DNA of 64,000 bases, from NCBI RefSeq assembly GCF_021431925.1, contig NZ_CP090371.1:2294001-2358000 (forward strand), in the 5' to 3' direction. Below are positions 35,885 to 45,309 of the stretch, in pieces. Origin of the DNA: Halobaculum sp. CBA1158. Lineage in GTDB: Archaea > Halobacteriota > Halobacteria > Halobacteriales > Haloferacaceae. How positions within the stretch are numbered: the first letter of the stretch is position 1; the number at the start of each line of letters is the position of its first letter. The position numbers and the translations under genes are program-made. The notes below the pieces were generated by a model, which was not told the DNA's origin, made no database searches, and saw nothing but the letters and a program-made list of their open reading frames with translations.

Positions 35885-37243
35885 TCACCTGCCGGCGAGC
35901 ACGACCGCCGTTCCGGCGAACACGAGCGCCGCACCGACCCCGAACGTCGGAAGGTAGCCCGCGGCTCCGGCGACGACGCCCCCGAGCGCCGAGCCGACGG
36001 CGGTCGCGAGTCCCGCGACGGCCGCCTGTATGCCGAGTGCGGCACCGCGGGTCGCGTCGTCGGACAGTCGGGCGACGATACCCGCGGTCGTGACGGCGAT
36101 GAACGCCCACGTCGCGCCGACGAGGCCGAACGCGAGCGCGTACCCCGCGAGCGCCGAGGGGGCGGCCGCGGGGAGGATCACGCCCACGAGGGCGACGCCG
36201 GGGAACAACGCGCCCCGGACCGCGAGCGCGGCCGCCTGCACGGTCCGCGGAGCGTACCGCCCGGCGAGACGACCCGCCGGGGTGTAACAGACCGCCGAGC
36301 CGAGGTTGCCCGCGAGGTACACCGCGAACACCGCGCCGTCGTCGACGCGCTCGGCGAGGAACGCCGGAACCGGACCCCAGAAGACGGCGAAGCCCAGCGA
36401 GAACACGATCACCGCGAGGAGGTACCGCCGCAACGACGGGGACAGACGGGCCGGCGACGCGGCCGAACGGGCGGACGAGGCTGAACGAGCCGGCGTCGAC
36501 CCCGGGCGGGACCGCCCGCTGTCGCCCGTTCCACGCCCCCGCCACGCCGTCCGCAGGCCCCAGTACACCCGCGTCGGGCCGTAGGCGCTCGCGCGGAGGT
36601 ACCGGCCGGCCCCCCAGTTCGACCGCGAGAGCCGCGCGTACACCCGGCGGAAGCGCTCGGCGGAGACGGTCGAGGGCTCGGGATACCAGACGCGTGCGAG
36701 CGCCGTCGCGACGGCGGCGACGGCCGCCAGCAGGAGGAACAACAGGCGCTGACCGACGAGCGGGGCGATCCCGATCCGGGGCGCGAGAAGCGTCCACGCG
36801 GTGCCGACGAGGAGGCCGGCGACCCAGCCGTACCCCTGCCAGGCGTTCAGGGTCGCGATGCGGCCGTCCCACTCGTCGACGGGCGCGCCCTCGACGACGA
36901 TCAGGTTCAGGACGGGGACGGCCGCGGAGACGACGAACCACAACGCGGCGTTGAGCGCGAGCACGGTGACGGGAGTCCTCGCCAGCGGAACCAGCGCGAG
37001 CACGCCGGCGGTCGACCCGAGCGCGACGAGCACGAACGGTCGCCGACGGCCCGTCCGGGCGGCGAGGGCGGCCCACGCGACGGCACCGGGGACACCGACC
37101 AGCGCTGCGGTGGCCGCGATCAGCCCGACGAACGCGAGGCTCGCGTCCAGCGCGATGGCGTACAGCGGCACCAGCACGGACGCGCCGCCGACGGCGGCGT
37201 ACCCCGCTCCCCACGCGAGGAGCCACCGGCGATTCGGGTCCAC
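35885..37243 (-). CDS. MFS transporter (12 TM)
   Basis: The 452-residue polytopic protein has about twelve hydrophobic helices in two halves, separated by an Arg/Ser-rich cytoplasmic loop at about 195-265. The loop between helices 2 and 3 carries the basic AARTGRRRPFVLVALG sequence in the position of MFS motif A, and a related GRYAPRTV loop occurs in the second half. The direction and substrate are unknown. It is divergent from the M24 peptidase gene. Confidence 0.85.
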   Translation of the reverse strand: MDPNRRWLLAWGAGYAAVGGASVLVPLYAIALDASLAFVGLIAATAALVGVPGAVAWAALAARTGRRRPFVLVALGSTAGVLALVPLARTPVTVLALNAALWFVVSAAVPVLNLIVVEGAPVDEWDGRIATLNAWQGYGWVAGLLVGTAWTLLAPRIGIAPLVGQRLLFLLLAAVAAVATALARVWYPEPSTVSAERFRRVYARLSRSNWGAGRYLRASAYGPTRVYWGLRTAWRGRGTGDSGRSRPGSTPARSASSARSAASPARLSPSLRRYLLAVIVFSLGFAVFWGPVPAFLAERVDDGAVFAVYLAGNLGSAVCYTPAGRLAGRYAPRTVQAAALAVRGALFPGVALVGVILPAAAPSALAGYALAFGLVGATWAFIAVTTAGIVARLSDDATRGAALGIQAAVAGLATAVGSALGGVVAGAAGYLPTFGVGAALVFAGTAVVLAGR

Positions 37244-37341
37244 GGCCGGCGGTGTCGCCGGCGGGTGATATCCGTTGTGCTCTCGTCACCTCTCCCTCCC
37301 GTCGTCCCGCCCCCTCGCCTCCCCCTCCCGCCGTGGCTTCG

Positions 37342-37380
37342 GGTCCGGTCCGGTCCGGTCCAATCCGGTCCGGTCCGATC
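37342..37380. repeat. pentanucleotide repeat (ggtcc-type)
   Basis: Repeated ggtcc units cover 37342-37361, then a caa interruption and further units to 37380. The run lies 45-83 bases upstream of the M24 start, in the divergent MFS/M24 gap. The run is long enough to be prone to slippage. Confidence 0.75.
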
Positions 37381-37424
37381 GCAGCTCCGACGCGTTCTTC
37401 TCGTCGGCGACCACACCGACTGCC

Positions 37425-38639
37425 GTGACCGACGCAGTCGCCACCGACGACCCCCACGCCCGCCGCCTGCGCGCCGTCCGCGACCGCCTCGGCGACGCCG
37501 GCGACACGACCGACGACATCGACGAGGTCCCCCCCGACGCGGCCGCCGCCGACGCGCTGGTGCTGTTCCCGAGCACGAACCTCCGGTACCTCACCGGCTA
37601 CACCGAAGAGCCCGGCGAGCGCCACTTCCTGCTGTTCGTGACCGCCGACGCCGACCCGGTGTTCCTGGTCCCCGAACTGTCCGGCGAGCAGGTGCGCGCC
37701 GAGTCCGTCGTCGACGACGTGCGGACGTGGGCCGACGACGAGGACCCCGTCGCGGCCGTCGAGTCCGTCCTCGCGGAGTTGGGTCTGGCGGGCGACGACC
37801 GCGACGACCGCGACGCCGATGACGCTCCCCCGCACGTCCTCGTCGACGACGCGATGCACGCGCGCTTCACCCAGGACCTCCGGCGGGCTCTCCCGAGCGC
37901 GACGTGGGGCCTCGCGAGCGAGGTGCTCGCGGACTTGCGGGTGGTCAAGGACGACGCGGAGATCGCCGCCCTCAGACGGGCGGGCGAGGCCGCAGACGCC
38001 GTGGTCCGCGAGCTCCGTCGCGACGGCGACGACCTCGTCGGGACGACCGAGGCGGAGCTCGCGACCCACATCGAGGAGCGCCTCGTCGCCAACGGCGGCA
38101 CCGGCGTCTCCTTCGAGACCATCGTCGGCTCGGGGCCCAACGGCGCGATGCCCCACCACACCCACGGCGACCGCACCGTCGAGGCGGGCGACCCGGTCGT
38201 CCTCGACTTCGGCACGCGCGTCGACGGCTACCCCTCCGACCAGACGCGGACGCTCGTGTTCGGCGACGACTCGCCCCCGGAGGGCTTTCGCGAGGTCCAC
38301 CGCGTCGTCCGCGAGGCCCAGGACGCGGCAGTGGAGGCGGTCGAGCCCGGTGTCACGACCGGCGCGGTCGACGCCGCCGCCCGCGAGGTCATCGAGGAGG
38401 CCGGCTACGGCGAGGCGTTCATCCACCGCACGGGCCACGGCGTCGGCCTCGACGTGCACGAGGAGCCGTACGTCGTCGCCGACGGCGAGCGCGAACTGGA
38501 GCCGGGGATGGTGTTCAGCGTCGAACCCGGGATCTACCTGTCGGGGGAGTTCGGCGTTCGGATCGAGGACCTCGTCGTCGTCACCGACGACGGCTGCGTC
38601 CGGCTCAACCGCACCGACCGCGACTGGCGGACCGACTGA
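37425..38639 (+). CDS. M24 family metallopeptidase (Xaa-Pro aminopeptidase/dipeptidase-like)
   Basis: The 404-residue protein has an N-terminal creatinase-like domain (TNLRYLTGYTEEPGERHFLL) and the pita-bread catalytic domain. All five metal ligands are visible: two Asp in VVLDFGTRVDGYPSDQTRT, His in HRTGHGVGLDVHEEP, Glu in FSVEPGIY, and Glu in RIEDLVVV. It cleaves Xaa-Pro bonds using Mn or Co. An acidic DDRDDRDADDA loop is inserted at about 125-135. The GTG at 37425 is chosen because sequence before it is Ser/Arg-rich and crosses the pentanucleotide repeat. Confidence 0.9.
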   Translation: MTDAVATDDPHARRLRAVRDRLGDAGDTTDDIDEVPPDAAAADALVLFPSTNLRYLTGYTEEPGERHFLLFVTADADPVFLVPELSGEQVRAESVVDDVRTWADDEDPVAAVESVLAELGLAGDDRDDRDADDAPPHVLVDDAMHARFTQDLRRALPSATWGLASEVLADLRVVKDDAEIAALRRAGEAADAVVRELRRDGDDLVGTTEAELATHIEERLVANGGTGVSFETIVGSGPNGAMPHHTHGDRTVEAGDPVVLDFGTRVDGYPSDQTRTLVFGDDSPPEGFREVHRVVREAQDAAVEAVEPGVTTGAVDAAAREVIEEAGYGEAFIHRTGHGVGLDVHEEPYVVADGERELEPGMVFSVEPGIYLSGEFGVRIEDLVVVTDDGCVRLNRTDRDWRTD

Positions 38640-38784
38640 CCGGCCGCGTTCCCGGCACGTGTAGCGGTGGTGATGTATCCGTCTCCGCTTTCGGTTCGGA
38701 TACGGAAGCGTAGTCTGAGAGTTTTGGTTCGCCGAAAACGTCAGCCACGTGAGAGTTATCCGCGCGGGACGAGTAGGATCGAGC

Positions 38785-39597
38785 ATGGCGGATCCGAACG
38801 CGTACGTCTTCGTGTTCGTCGCGGGGTCGATCACCGCGCTCGCGACGGGGCTGGGCGCGATCCCGTTTTTCCTCGTCGACGACATCAGCGACCGCTGGAA
38901 CGTCGTTCTGTGGGGGCTCGCGTCGGGGATCATGCTCGGCGCGTCGCTGTTCGGACTGGTGAGCGAGGGGCTGGCCTACGGCGGTCCCCTGGATCTGGGT
39001 GTCGGCGCGCTCGCGGGCGTGCTGCTGGTGGTCGTCGCCCACGAGGTGATCGAAGACGTGGAGGTGCACCCCCGGAAGTACGAGGAGGCGGACTTCAAGA
39101 AGCTCCTGCTCATTCTCGGCGTGCTCACCGTCCACAGCTTTCCGGAGGGGGTCGCCGTCGGCGTCTCCTTCGCGGAGTTGGGCTTCGACGCGTCCGGCGG
39201 GCCGGTGGTGTTCGGAACGGCGGTGCCGCTGCTGGCGGTGTTCATGACCGTCGCCATCTCGATCCACAACGTCCCCGAGGGCGTGGCGGTGTCGATCCCG
39301 CTGCGCTCGATGGACGTGTCGCCCCCGCGGATGGTCTGGTGGGCGGTGTTCTCCAGCCTCCCGCAGCCGATCGGGGCCGTGATCGCGTTCTACTTCGTCA
39401 CGCTCGCCGAGCGCTTCCTCCCGGTCGGCTTCGGCTTCGCCGCCGGCGCGATGGTGTACCTCGTGCTCACGGAGTTCATCCCGGAGGCCCTGGAACTGGG
39501 CGAGGGGCTGGCGGGCGGCGGCAGGCGCGAACTGGTCGCGGGCGTCCTCGTCGGGGTCGGCGCGATGGTGCCGCTGCTGTCGGTCACTTCGGTATAG
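38785..39597 (+). CDS. ZIP family divalent metal transporter
   Basis: The 270-residue membrane protein has about eight hydrophobic helices. The metal-binding motifs are HSFPEGVAVGVSF in helix 4 and HNVPEGVAVSIPL in helix 5, which are diagnostic of ZIP proteins that bring Zn2+ or Fe2+ into the cytoplasm. A short HEVIEDVEVHP loop between helices 3 and 4 provides extra His and Glu. The ATG at 38785 gives MADPNAYVFVFVAGS. No metal-responsive regulator is adjacent. Confidence 0.92.
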   Translation: MADPNAYVFVFVAGSITALATGLGAIPFFLVDDISDRWNVVLWGLASGIMLGASLFGLVSEGLAYGGPLDLGVGALAGVLLVVVAHEVIEDVEVHPRKYEEADFKKLLLILGVLTVHSFPEGVAVGVSFAELGFDASGGPVVFGTAVPLLAVFMTVAISIHNVPEGVAVSIPLRSMDVSPPRMVWWAVFSSLPQPIGAVIAFYFVTLAERFLPVGFGFAAGAMVYLVLTEFIPEALELGEGLAGGGRRELVAGVLVGVGAMVPLLSVTSV

Positions 39598-39766
39598 CGG
39601 TCGAGGGTGTATCGGAGGGCGGAGGAGTCGGTAGTATCGGTACGGCCGCCGTCGCCGACGCGGTCGCTGTCGCTGTCGTCGAACTGGCGGCTCCGCGAGA
39701 AGCGGGTCAGCGCGGGAACGCGGTCGTCGACGTCCGGGTCGGGCCGGGTCGAGTCGAGTCGCGACG

Positions 39767-40051
39767 TTAGTGCGAGTGGCCCATGGCGTCCGAGAGGCTC
39801 CGTCCGAAGCGCTCCTCGAACAGCCGCTCGGCCGTCTCGTTGATGTCGAGCACGTCCTGGGGCGGCTCGCCCTCGCTGTGGTGGGCGATAGCGTGCGCCT
39901 GCTGGGCGAACGCCTGCAGGATCACGTCGCTGACGACCTGGCTGGGATCCTCGCCCTGTTCGGCGAGCATGTCGACGAGCCCCTCGGGGAGGTCGACCTC
40001 GTCGCTGTCGCCGTCGGGTCCGGTGACTGTGTAGGTTTCAGTTTCGGCCAT
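39767..40051 (-). CDS. small acidic conserved-looking hypothetical protein (94 aa)
   Basis: MAETETYTVTGPDGDSDEVDLPEGLVDML is followed by the helix VVSDVILQAFAQQAHAIAHHSEG and ends SDAMGHSH, with six His in total. It is acidic and soluble. It may bind a metal through its His residues, but no known motif is present. It lies upstream of the thioredoxin reductase gene in the opposite direction of reading order (reductase stop at 40134), both on the minus strand, so the reductase precedes it in a possible operon. Confidence 0.75.
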   Translation of the reverse strand: MAETETYTVTGPDGDSDEVDLPEGLVDMLAEQGEDPSQVVSDVILQAFAQQAHAIAHHSEGEPPQDVLDINETAERLFEERFGRSLSDAMGHSH

Positions 40052-40133
40052 GCCCCGACGGTGGCGTGGCGGACGTAAAGGTCCGTGGGTCTGGGTACAT
40101 CGCGGGCTCAGGTGTCGGTCTCGACGGATCGGA

Positions 40134-41186
40134 TCAGTCGTCGGCGGCGGCCGTCTCGCCGGCGGTCGCCTCCGCCCGCTTCAGGTCCTCCAGGTAGTCG
40201 TCGGCGTCGATCGCCGCCTTGCAGCCCATCCCGGCGGCGGTGACGGCCTGCTGGTAGTGGTAATCGACCACGTCGCCCGCGCCGAACAGGCCGTCGACGG
40301 CCGTCTCGGTCTGGCCCCCGCCGTGGCCGCCCGTCGTCCGGACGTATCCCTCGTCGTCGAGGTCGACGCCCGTGTCCTCGAGGTAGTCGGTGTTGGGCGT
40401 GTGGCCGATGGCGTAGAACGCCGCGCCGACCTCGAACTCCCACTGCTCGGTCTCGGGGTCGTCGAGCTTCTCGGTCGGGTGGCCCTCGGGGTGGCGCACC
40501 AGCGTCGCCGACTCGACGCCGTCTTCGGGGGTGCCGTGGAGCTCGGTGACCTCGGTGTTTCGCATGATCTCGATGTTCCCCTCGTCGACGTGCTCCATCA
40601 CGCGGTCGATCCAGTAGTCCTCGGCGCGGAACTCCTCGCGTCTGTGGACGATGTACACCGTGTCGGCGAACTTCGTGAGGAAGCTGGCCTCCTCCATGGC
40701 GGCGTCGCCGCCGCCGACGACGAGCATGTCCTCGCCGCGGAAGAACGCGCCGTCGCAGGTCGCACACGTCGAGAGGCCGTAGCCCATCAGCTCGTCCTCC
40801 CCGGGGATTCCCAGGGTGCGGGCCGACGCGCCCGAGGCCGCGATGACGGCGTCTGCGGTGTACACGTCGCCGTTGGTGAGTTCGACACGGAACGGCCGCG
40901 CGGAGTCGTCCACGCGCTCGACGACGCCGTTTTGCACCTCCGCGCCGAAGCGCTTCGCCTGCGCTTTGGCGTCGTTGATGAACTCCGCGCCGCCGATCCC
41001 CTCGGGGAAGCCGGGGAAGTTCTCGACCTCCGAGGTGAGCGTGAGTTGGCCCCCGGGTTCGTCGCCCTCGAAGACGAGGGGGTCGTTGTTCGAGCGCGCG
41101 GCGTAGATAGCGGCCGTGAGGCCCGCTGATCCGGTCCCGGCGATTATCAGCGGACGGTGTTCGACGATATCGGCTGAGTCGGTCAT
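40134..41186 (-). CDS. trxB: thioredoxin reductase (NAD(P)/FAD-dependent)
   Basis: The 350-residue protein has FAD-binding IIAGTGSAGLTAAIYAARS, GGQL at about 46, the redox-active CATC (Cys141, Cys144) in LSTCATCDGAFF, the NAD(P)-binding LVVGGGDAAMEEASFL, and a C-terminal GLFGAGDVVDYHYQQAVTAAGMG. It keeps thioredoxin-like proteins reduced in the cytosol. The length is about 30 residues above the bacterial norm because of acidic extensions and loops. No thioredoxin gene is adjacent. Confidence 0.93.
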   Translation of the reverse strand: MTDSADIVEHRPLIIAGTGSAGLTAAIYAARSNNDPLVFEGDEPGGQLTLTSEVENFPGFPEGIGGAEFINDAKAQAKRFGAEVQNGVVERVDDSARPFRVELTNGDVYTADAVIAASGASARTLGIPGEDELMGYGLSTCATCDGAFFRGEDMLVVGGGDAAMEEASFLTKFADTVYIVHRREEFRAEDYWIDRVMEHVDEGNIEIMRNTEVTELHGTPEDGVESATLVRHPEGHPTEKLDDPETEQWEFEVGAAFYAIGHTPNTDYLEDTGVDLDDEGYVRTTGGHGGGQTETAVDGLFGAGDVVDYHYQQAVTAAGMGCKAAIDADDYLEDLKRAEATAGETAAADD

Positions 41187-41293
41187 TACCGCTCGGTAGG
41201 CCGCTGTCCGGTTTGTACGTTGTGCTGTCGTGTCCGCCCGGCGGCCGCCCGAGAGGCGACACGCTCAGGGGCCGGGCGCGTGCATCGACGCGC

Positions 41294-41581
41294 ATGACCG
41301 CCGATCTCGAGGAGAAGACGACCCGGTACGGGGAGATGCTCGCGGACGCGCTCGCGGCGGCGGAGGTGTGCGTTCCCGAGGGGACGCCCCTGCACGAGAT
41401 GGCCCTCGAATGCGAGGAGATGGCCGTCTCGTACCTGGAGGACGGGCGGCACTTCCGCGCGAACGACGACCCGGTGAACGCGCTGGCGTCGTACTCGTAC
41501 GGCTACGGGTGGCTCGACTGCGGCGTCCGCCTGGGGTTGTTCTCGGTCCCCGACGACACGGAGCTGTTCACCACGGAGTGA
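41294..41581 (+). CDS. DUF357 domain protein
   Basis: The 95-residue helical protein (MTADLEEKTTRYGEMLADALAAAEV, then MALECEEMAVSYLEDGRHFRANDDPVNALASYSYGYGWLDCGVRLGLF) shows the paired helices and the DPVNALA..SY..GWLD block of DUF357. The family is widespread in archaea and has no firm function. It is divergent from thioredoxin reductase and 56 bases upstream of a tandem UspA gene. Confidence 0.9.
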   Translation: MTADLEEKTTRYGEMLADALAAAEVCVPEGTPLHEMALECEEMAVSYLEDGRHFRANDDPVNALASYSYGYGWLDCGVRLGLFSVPDDTELFTTE

Positions 41582-41637
41582 GTCGATAGTGGGAACGGGC
41601 AGCCCGTTTTTTCAGGATCGCCGATCGACGGTCGCGT

Positions 41638-42564
41638 ATGGACGGGTACGAACTCTCGGAGATCGTGGTCGCGACCGACGGCAGCGATCCCGCGGAGGCG
41701 GCCGTCGGAGAGGCGATCGCGCTGGCGGCGGCGGTCGGCGCGCGAGTGCACCCGTGTGCGGTCGTCGACCCGTACCTGACGGGCCAGCGGGTGACCGACG
41801 TGGCGAAACTGCGGTCGGACGCGAGCGAGCGCGTCGAGGCCGCCGCCGAGCGCGCCCGCGAGGCCGGCGTCGACGCCGACCCCGTCGTCCGCGAGGGGAC
41901 GCCCCACGAGGAGATCGGCGCGCACGTCGAGTCGGTGGGCGCGGACCTGCTCGTCGTCGGGACGCACGGCCGCCGCGGCGCGCGGCGGGTGCTGCTCGGC
42001 AGCGTCGCCGAGAAGGTGATCCGTACCGCGACGGTGCCGGTGCTCGCGGTCCACGGCGGCGACGAGCGCCCGACGTGGGGGGACGGGAGCCGCCTGCTCG
42101 TCGCGACCGACGGCAGCACCGCGGCCGTCCCGGCCGAGCGCGTCGGCGTCGGTCTCGCGGCCGCGCTGAACGCCGACATCACGGCCGTCAGCGCCTTGGA
42201 CGAGGCGGAGGCGCTCGCTGGGGCCTGCGGAGGTGCGCTCAGCACGGAGGTCGTCGAGTCGGTCCGGTCGGCGCTGGCGGAGCGGGCCGAGCGGGCGGTC
42301 GACCGCGTCCGCGACCGCGCCGAGGCCGCCGGCGTCGACGCCGAGGGCGAGGTGATCGGCGGCGAGCCGATCGGCGCGATCCGCGACCACGCCGCCGACG
42401 TCGACGCCGACCTCGTCGTCGTCGGCACCCACGGGCGAACCGGCGTCCGGCGAGTCCTCCTGGGGAGCGTCGCCGAGGGGATCGTCAGGTCGGCGGACCG
42501 GCCGGTGCTCGTCGTCCCGTCGGCGATGGACGAGGACGCCGACGAGAACGTCGACGGGAACTGA
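41638..42564 (+). CDS. tandem-domain universal stress protein
   Basis: The 308-residue protein carries two UspA domains. Each starts with a VATDGS loop (IVVATDGSDPAEA near 10 and LLVATDGSTAAVP near 156) and ends with an ATP-binding motif: GTHGRRGARRVLLGSVAEKV in the first and GTHGRTGVRRVLLGSVAEGI in the second. Both nucleotide sites look intact. It probably folds as an intramolecular version of the usual UspA dimer. A gttttttca stretch 30 bases upstream is a likely promoter element. Confidence 0.93.
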   Translation: MDGYELSEIVVATDGSDPAEAAVGEAIALAAAVGARVHPCAVVDPYLTGQRVTDVAKLRSDASERVEAAAERAREAGVDADPVVREGTPHEEIGAHVESVGADLLVVGTHGRRGARRVLLGSVAEKVIRTATVPVLAVHGGDERPTWGDGSRLLVATDGSTAAVPAERVGVGLAAALNADITAVSALDEAEALAGACGGALSTEVVESVRSALAERAERAVDRVRDRAEAAGVDAEGEVIGGEPIGAIRDHAADVDADLVVVGTHGRTGVRRVLLGSVAEGIVRSADRPVLVVPSAMDEDADENVDGN

Positions 42565-42608
42565 GAGGATCGGACGCGCCGGCGACGGCGTCGCCGTCGG
42601 CGACCCCG

Positions 42609-44132
42609 CTACTCAAGTCGGACCTCGGAGCCGTCCGGGCCGTCCTCGACGGCGAGTCCGAGCGCCTCCAGGTTGTCGCGGAGGCGGTCGGCGCGCTCGT
42701 AGTTTCCGGCCTCGCGCTCGGCCTTGCGCACGTCGAGCACGAGGTCCGCGAGGTCGCCGACCAACTCGGCGTCGCCGTCGGCCTCGCGCCCGAGTTCGAG
42801 CCCGAACACGTCGCCGCCGAACTCCTCGAACGTCTCGACGGCGCGGCGAAGCCCGCGGTAGTCGTACCCTGGAGCGTTACCGGCGTCCCCGGTATCGCCG
42901 GTGTCGGCGAGATCGACGGCCTCGAGGTGGCGGTTCACCGCCGTTCCCAACTCGAGCAGCGCGCCGAACGCCTCCCGGACGTTCAGGTCGTCGTTCATCG
43001 CCGTCACGAACGCCTCGCGAGCGTCGTCGACGGCCGCGCGGAGGTCGTCGTCGGTCTCCTTCGCCCGGGCGTCGACGGAGTCGCAGGCGTCGACGGCCGT
43101 CTCGTAGGCCCGTTCGAGCCGGTCCCAGCGCTCCTCGGCCTCGGCCATCGCGTCCGCAGAGAAGGTCTGGTCGCCCCGGTACTGCGCGCCCAGATAGAAG
43201 GTGCGCAGGACGTTCACGCCGAACTCCTCGAGCGCGTCCGAGACCGTGAAGAAGTTGCCGAGGCTGGAGGACATCTTGTCCTCGGCCGTCTCCAGCAGTC
43301 CGTTGTGGAGCCAGTAGCGCGCGAACGTGTCGCCCGTGGCGGCCTCGCTCTGGGCGATCTCGTTCTCGTGGTGGGGGAACACCAGGTCGCGCCCGCCCAT
43401 GTGCACGTCGAGGGTGTCGCCGAGGTGGGTGGTCGACATCGCCGAACACTCGATGTGCCAGCCCGGGCGACCCTCGCCCCACGGCGAGTCCCACGTCTGC
43501 CCCGTCGGAAGGTCGCTGTCGTGGTCGTGCTTGCGGTGCTCGCGGACCGCCTCTTCGCTCACGCCGTCGGCCTTCCACAGCGCGAAGTCGGCCGGGTGGC
43601 GCTTCTCGGCGAGCGCGTCCTCGTCCTCGTCGGCCTCCAGTTCCTCGGGGCGTTGGTTCGAGAGGTCGCCGTAGTCGTCGAAGCTGGTCACGTCGAAGTA
43701 GACGGAGCCGTTCGCCTCGTAGGCGTGTCCCGACTCGATCAGGCGTTCGACGATCCGAACGATCTCGGGGACGTGTTCGGAGACGCGGGGGTACACCTCC
43801 GCGCGCTCGAGGTTCAGCCCGCGCATGTCCGTGAGAACGGACTCTGTGTAATGGCGGGCCACGTCCGCCTCGGTGTCCCAGCCCTCGCGCTCGCCGACGC
43901 GGGCGGCGATCTTCTCGTTCACGTCGGTGACGTTCTCGACGTGGCGCACGTCGTAGCCGAGCCACGAGAGCCACCGGTGGAGGATGTCGGCGTGGAACCA
44001 CAGCCGCGCGTGCCCGAGGTGCGCGTCGTCCGAGACCGTCAGCCCGCAGACGTACAACAGGACCTCGTCGTCACTCGCCGGCTCGAACGCCTCCCGTTCG
44101 CCCGTCAGGGTGTTGGTCACGGACAGACCCAT
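42609..44132 (-). CDS. cysS: cysteinyl-tRNA synthetase
   Basis: The 507-residue class I synthetase has zinc-ligand Cys29 in YVCGLTVSDDAHLGHAR, where HLGH is the HIGH motif, the WHIECSAMS and HMGGRDLVFPHHENEIAQSEA zinc and substrate loops, and EDKMSSSLGNFF as the KMSKS motif. The DALR-type anticodon domain follows at about residue 340. It charges tRNA-Cys, so this organism uses the direct route. Acidic loops are typical halophilic adaptations. It ends convergently with the UspA gene. Confidence 0.96.
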   Translation of the reverse strand: MGLSVTNTLTGEREAFEPASDDEVLLYVCGLTVSDDAHLGHARLWFHADILHRWLSWLGYDVRHVENVTDVNEKIAARVGEREGWDTEADVARHYTESVLTDMRGLNLERAEVYPRVSEHVPEIVRIVERLIESGHAYEANGSVYFDVTSFDDYGDLSNQRPEELEADEDEDALAEKRHPADFALWKADGVSEEAVREHRKHDHDSDLPTGQTWDSPWGEGRPGWHIECSAMSTTHLGDTLDVHMGGRDLVFPHHENEIAQSEAATGDTFARYWLHNGLLETAEDKMSSSLGNFFTVSDALEEFGVNVLRTFYLGAQYRGDQTFSADAMAEAEERWDRLERAYETAVDACDSVDARAKETDDDLRAAVDDAREAFVTAMNDDLNVREAFGALLELGTAVNRHLEAVDLADTGDTGDAGNAPGYDYRGLRRAVETFEEFGGDVFGLELGREADGDAELVGDLADLVLDVRKAEREAGNYERADRLRDNLEALGLAVEDGPDGSEVRLE

Positions 44133-44222
44133 ATCGGGCGACGGTACGCGGGCCTCCGTGTTAAACGGTCGAAAACGTCCTCGGCCGATGTGGGGACGGA
44201 CCGGCGCGTTCGGTCGACGCGG

Positions 44223-44798
44223 TCAGCCGACGACGGCCTCAACGACCCGGAGCGCGCTCGCGCCGTCGCGGCGGCCCACGACGACCGCGAGCCCCTCGGG
44301 CGTCGCGCCGGCCGCCTCGACGGCGACGCCGGCGGTTCGGAGCCGCCCGAGCACCCGTTCGAGGACGCCGGCGTCGACCGACCCGCGCGCCAGCACGGCG
44401 GTCGCGTCGCCCGCGTCGAGCGCGTACGCGACCCCGCCGACCCGGAGCACGGGGCCCGAGTGGTCGGTCGCGTCGGCGTCGAGGGTTTCACCGTCGAGGG
44501 TGCCCCCGTCGGAGGCGTCGTCGGCGACGGCGACGCGACCGACTCCGCGGTGCATCGTCACGCGCGCGCCCCCGTCTGCGGTCGGGTCACCGTCGGCGGT
44601 GACGGCGTCGCCGCGGGCGGCCCGCTCGTCCCGGAGGTCGTCCCCGAAGCGCCGCAGCGCCGTCGCGACCGCGTCGGCGTCGGCATCGAGGTCGAGCAGC
44701 GACGCCGCGGCGGCGTAGTTCACCACGCCGGCCCGAAGCGCGTCGAGCAGGAACGGGCGCTCGCGGACGGCCTCACGGGTCTCCTCGGCGACGGTCAT
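44223..44798 (-). CDS. hypothetical haloarchaeal-type protein, possible ACT-like C-terminus
   Basis: From ATG 44798 the 191-residue protein starts MTVAEETREAVRERPFLLDALRAGVVNYAAAASLL, a helical segment like those found in archaeal regulatory proteins. An acidic spacer follows, then a C-terminal alpha/beta unit (VLARGSVDAGVLERVLGRLRTAGVAVEAAG...GLAVVVG) whose strand-helix-strand rhythm resembles an ACT domain. That similarity is my inference. A regulatory or ligand-binding role is possible but unproven. An ATG 27 bases further upstream is an alternative start. Confidence 0.7.
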   Translation of the reverse strand: MTVAEETREAVRERPFLLDALRAGVVNYAAAASLLDLDADADAVATALRRFGDDLRDERAARGDAVTADGDPTADGGARVTMHRGVGRVAVADDASDGGTLDGETLDADATDHSGPVLRVGGVAYALDAGDATAVLARGSVDAGVLERVLGRLRTAGVAVEAAGATPEGLAVVVGRRDGASALRVVEAVVG

Positions 44799-45048
44799 GT
44801 CCGAGGGCGCGGCGGCCGCGGGCATAACGCCGACGGTTCGCGAGGCGGTCGCGGCCGGGTCGACCGTCAGGCTGGCGGCGCTTGGCGTCGCGTCCGGCCT
44901 GGCTGTCCCGCTTGGGGAGGTCAGCCGCGCTCGACGCCGAGCGCCTCGCGGCGACCGCTCGCGTCGCTGAAACGACCTTCAGTAAGCCGCCGGACAGAAA
45001 CATCATTCAGAATATCATTTAGTGCGTCGGGGCCGATCGTTCACGTGC

Positions 45049-45309
45049 ATGAGACGACCCGCACACGGGGGACACCACGCCCCCGAGACGGACGTACCGG
45101 TCGGTCCGACGGCGGCGCTGGCGGCGCTGGCGGCGCTCGCGCTCGCGACGTTCCTCGCCCACGCGGTCCCGCTCGTCGTCGCAGGAGCCGCGGGCGCGAC
45201 GCTCGCGCTCGGCGGTCGACGGTTGCTGGCGACCGTTCGGACTCGGAGGACGCGTCGTCGCCGGGGACGGCTCTGTCTCCCCGGCACGCGCGCCTGCGTC
45301 GAGGTCTGA
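45049..45309 (+). CDS. small membrane protein with His-rich N-terminus and Arg-rich tail (86 aa)
   Basis: MRRPAHGGHHAPETDVP is followed by two hydrophobic helices (AALAALAALALATFLAHAVPLVVAGAAGATLAL) and a tail RTRRTRRRRGRL. The AT-rich stretch at about 45000-45022 could hold the promoter. It precedes the CbiX/DR2241 pair on the same strand, separated by a 36-bp tandem repeat. No family is recognised; translation is likely but not certain. Confidence 0.55.
   Translation: MRRPAHGGHHAPETDVPVGPTAALAALAALALATFLAHAVPLVVAGAAGATLALGGRRLLATVRTRRTRRRRGRLCLPGTRACVEV

Noticed and set aside
35703-38933. A 1076-codon minus-strand frame
   Set aside because: It is antisense to the M24 gene and out of frame with the MFS gene, which has twelve hydrophobic segments in its own frame.
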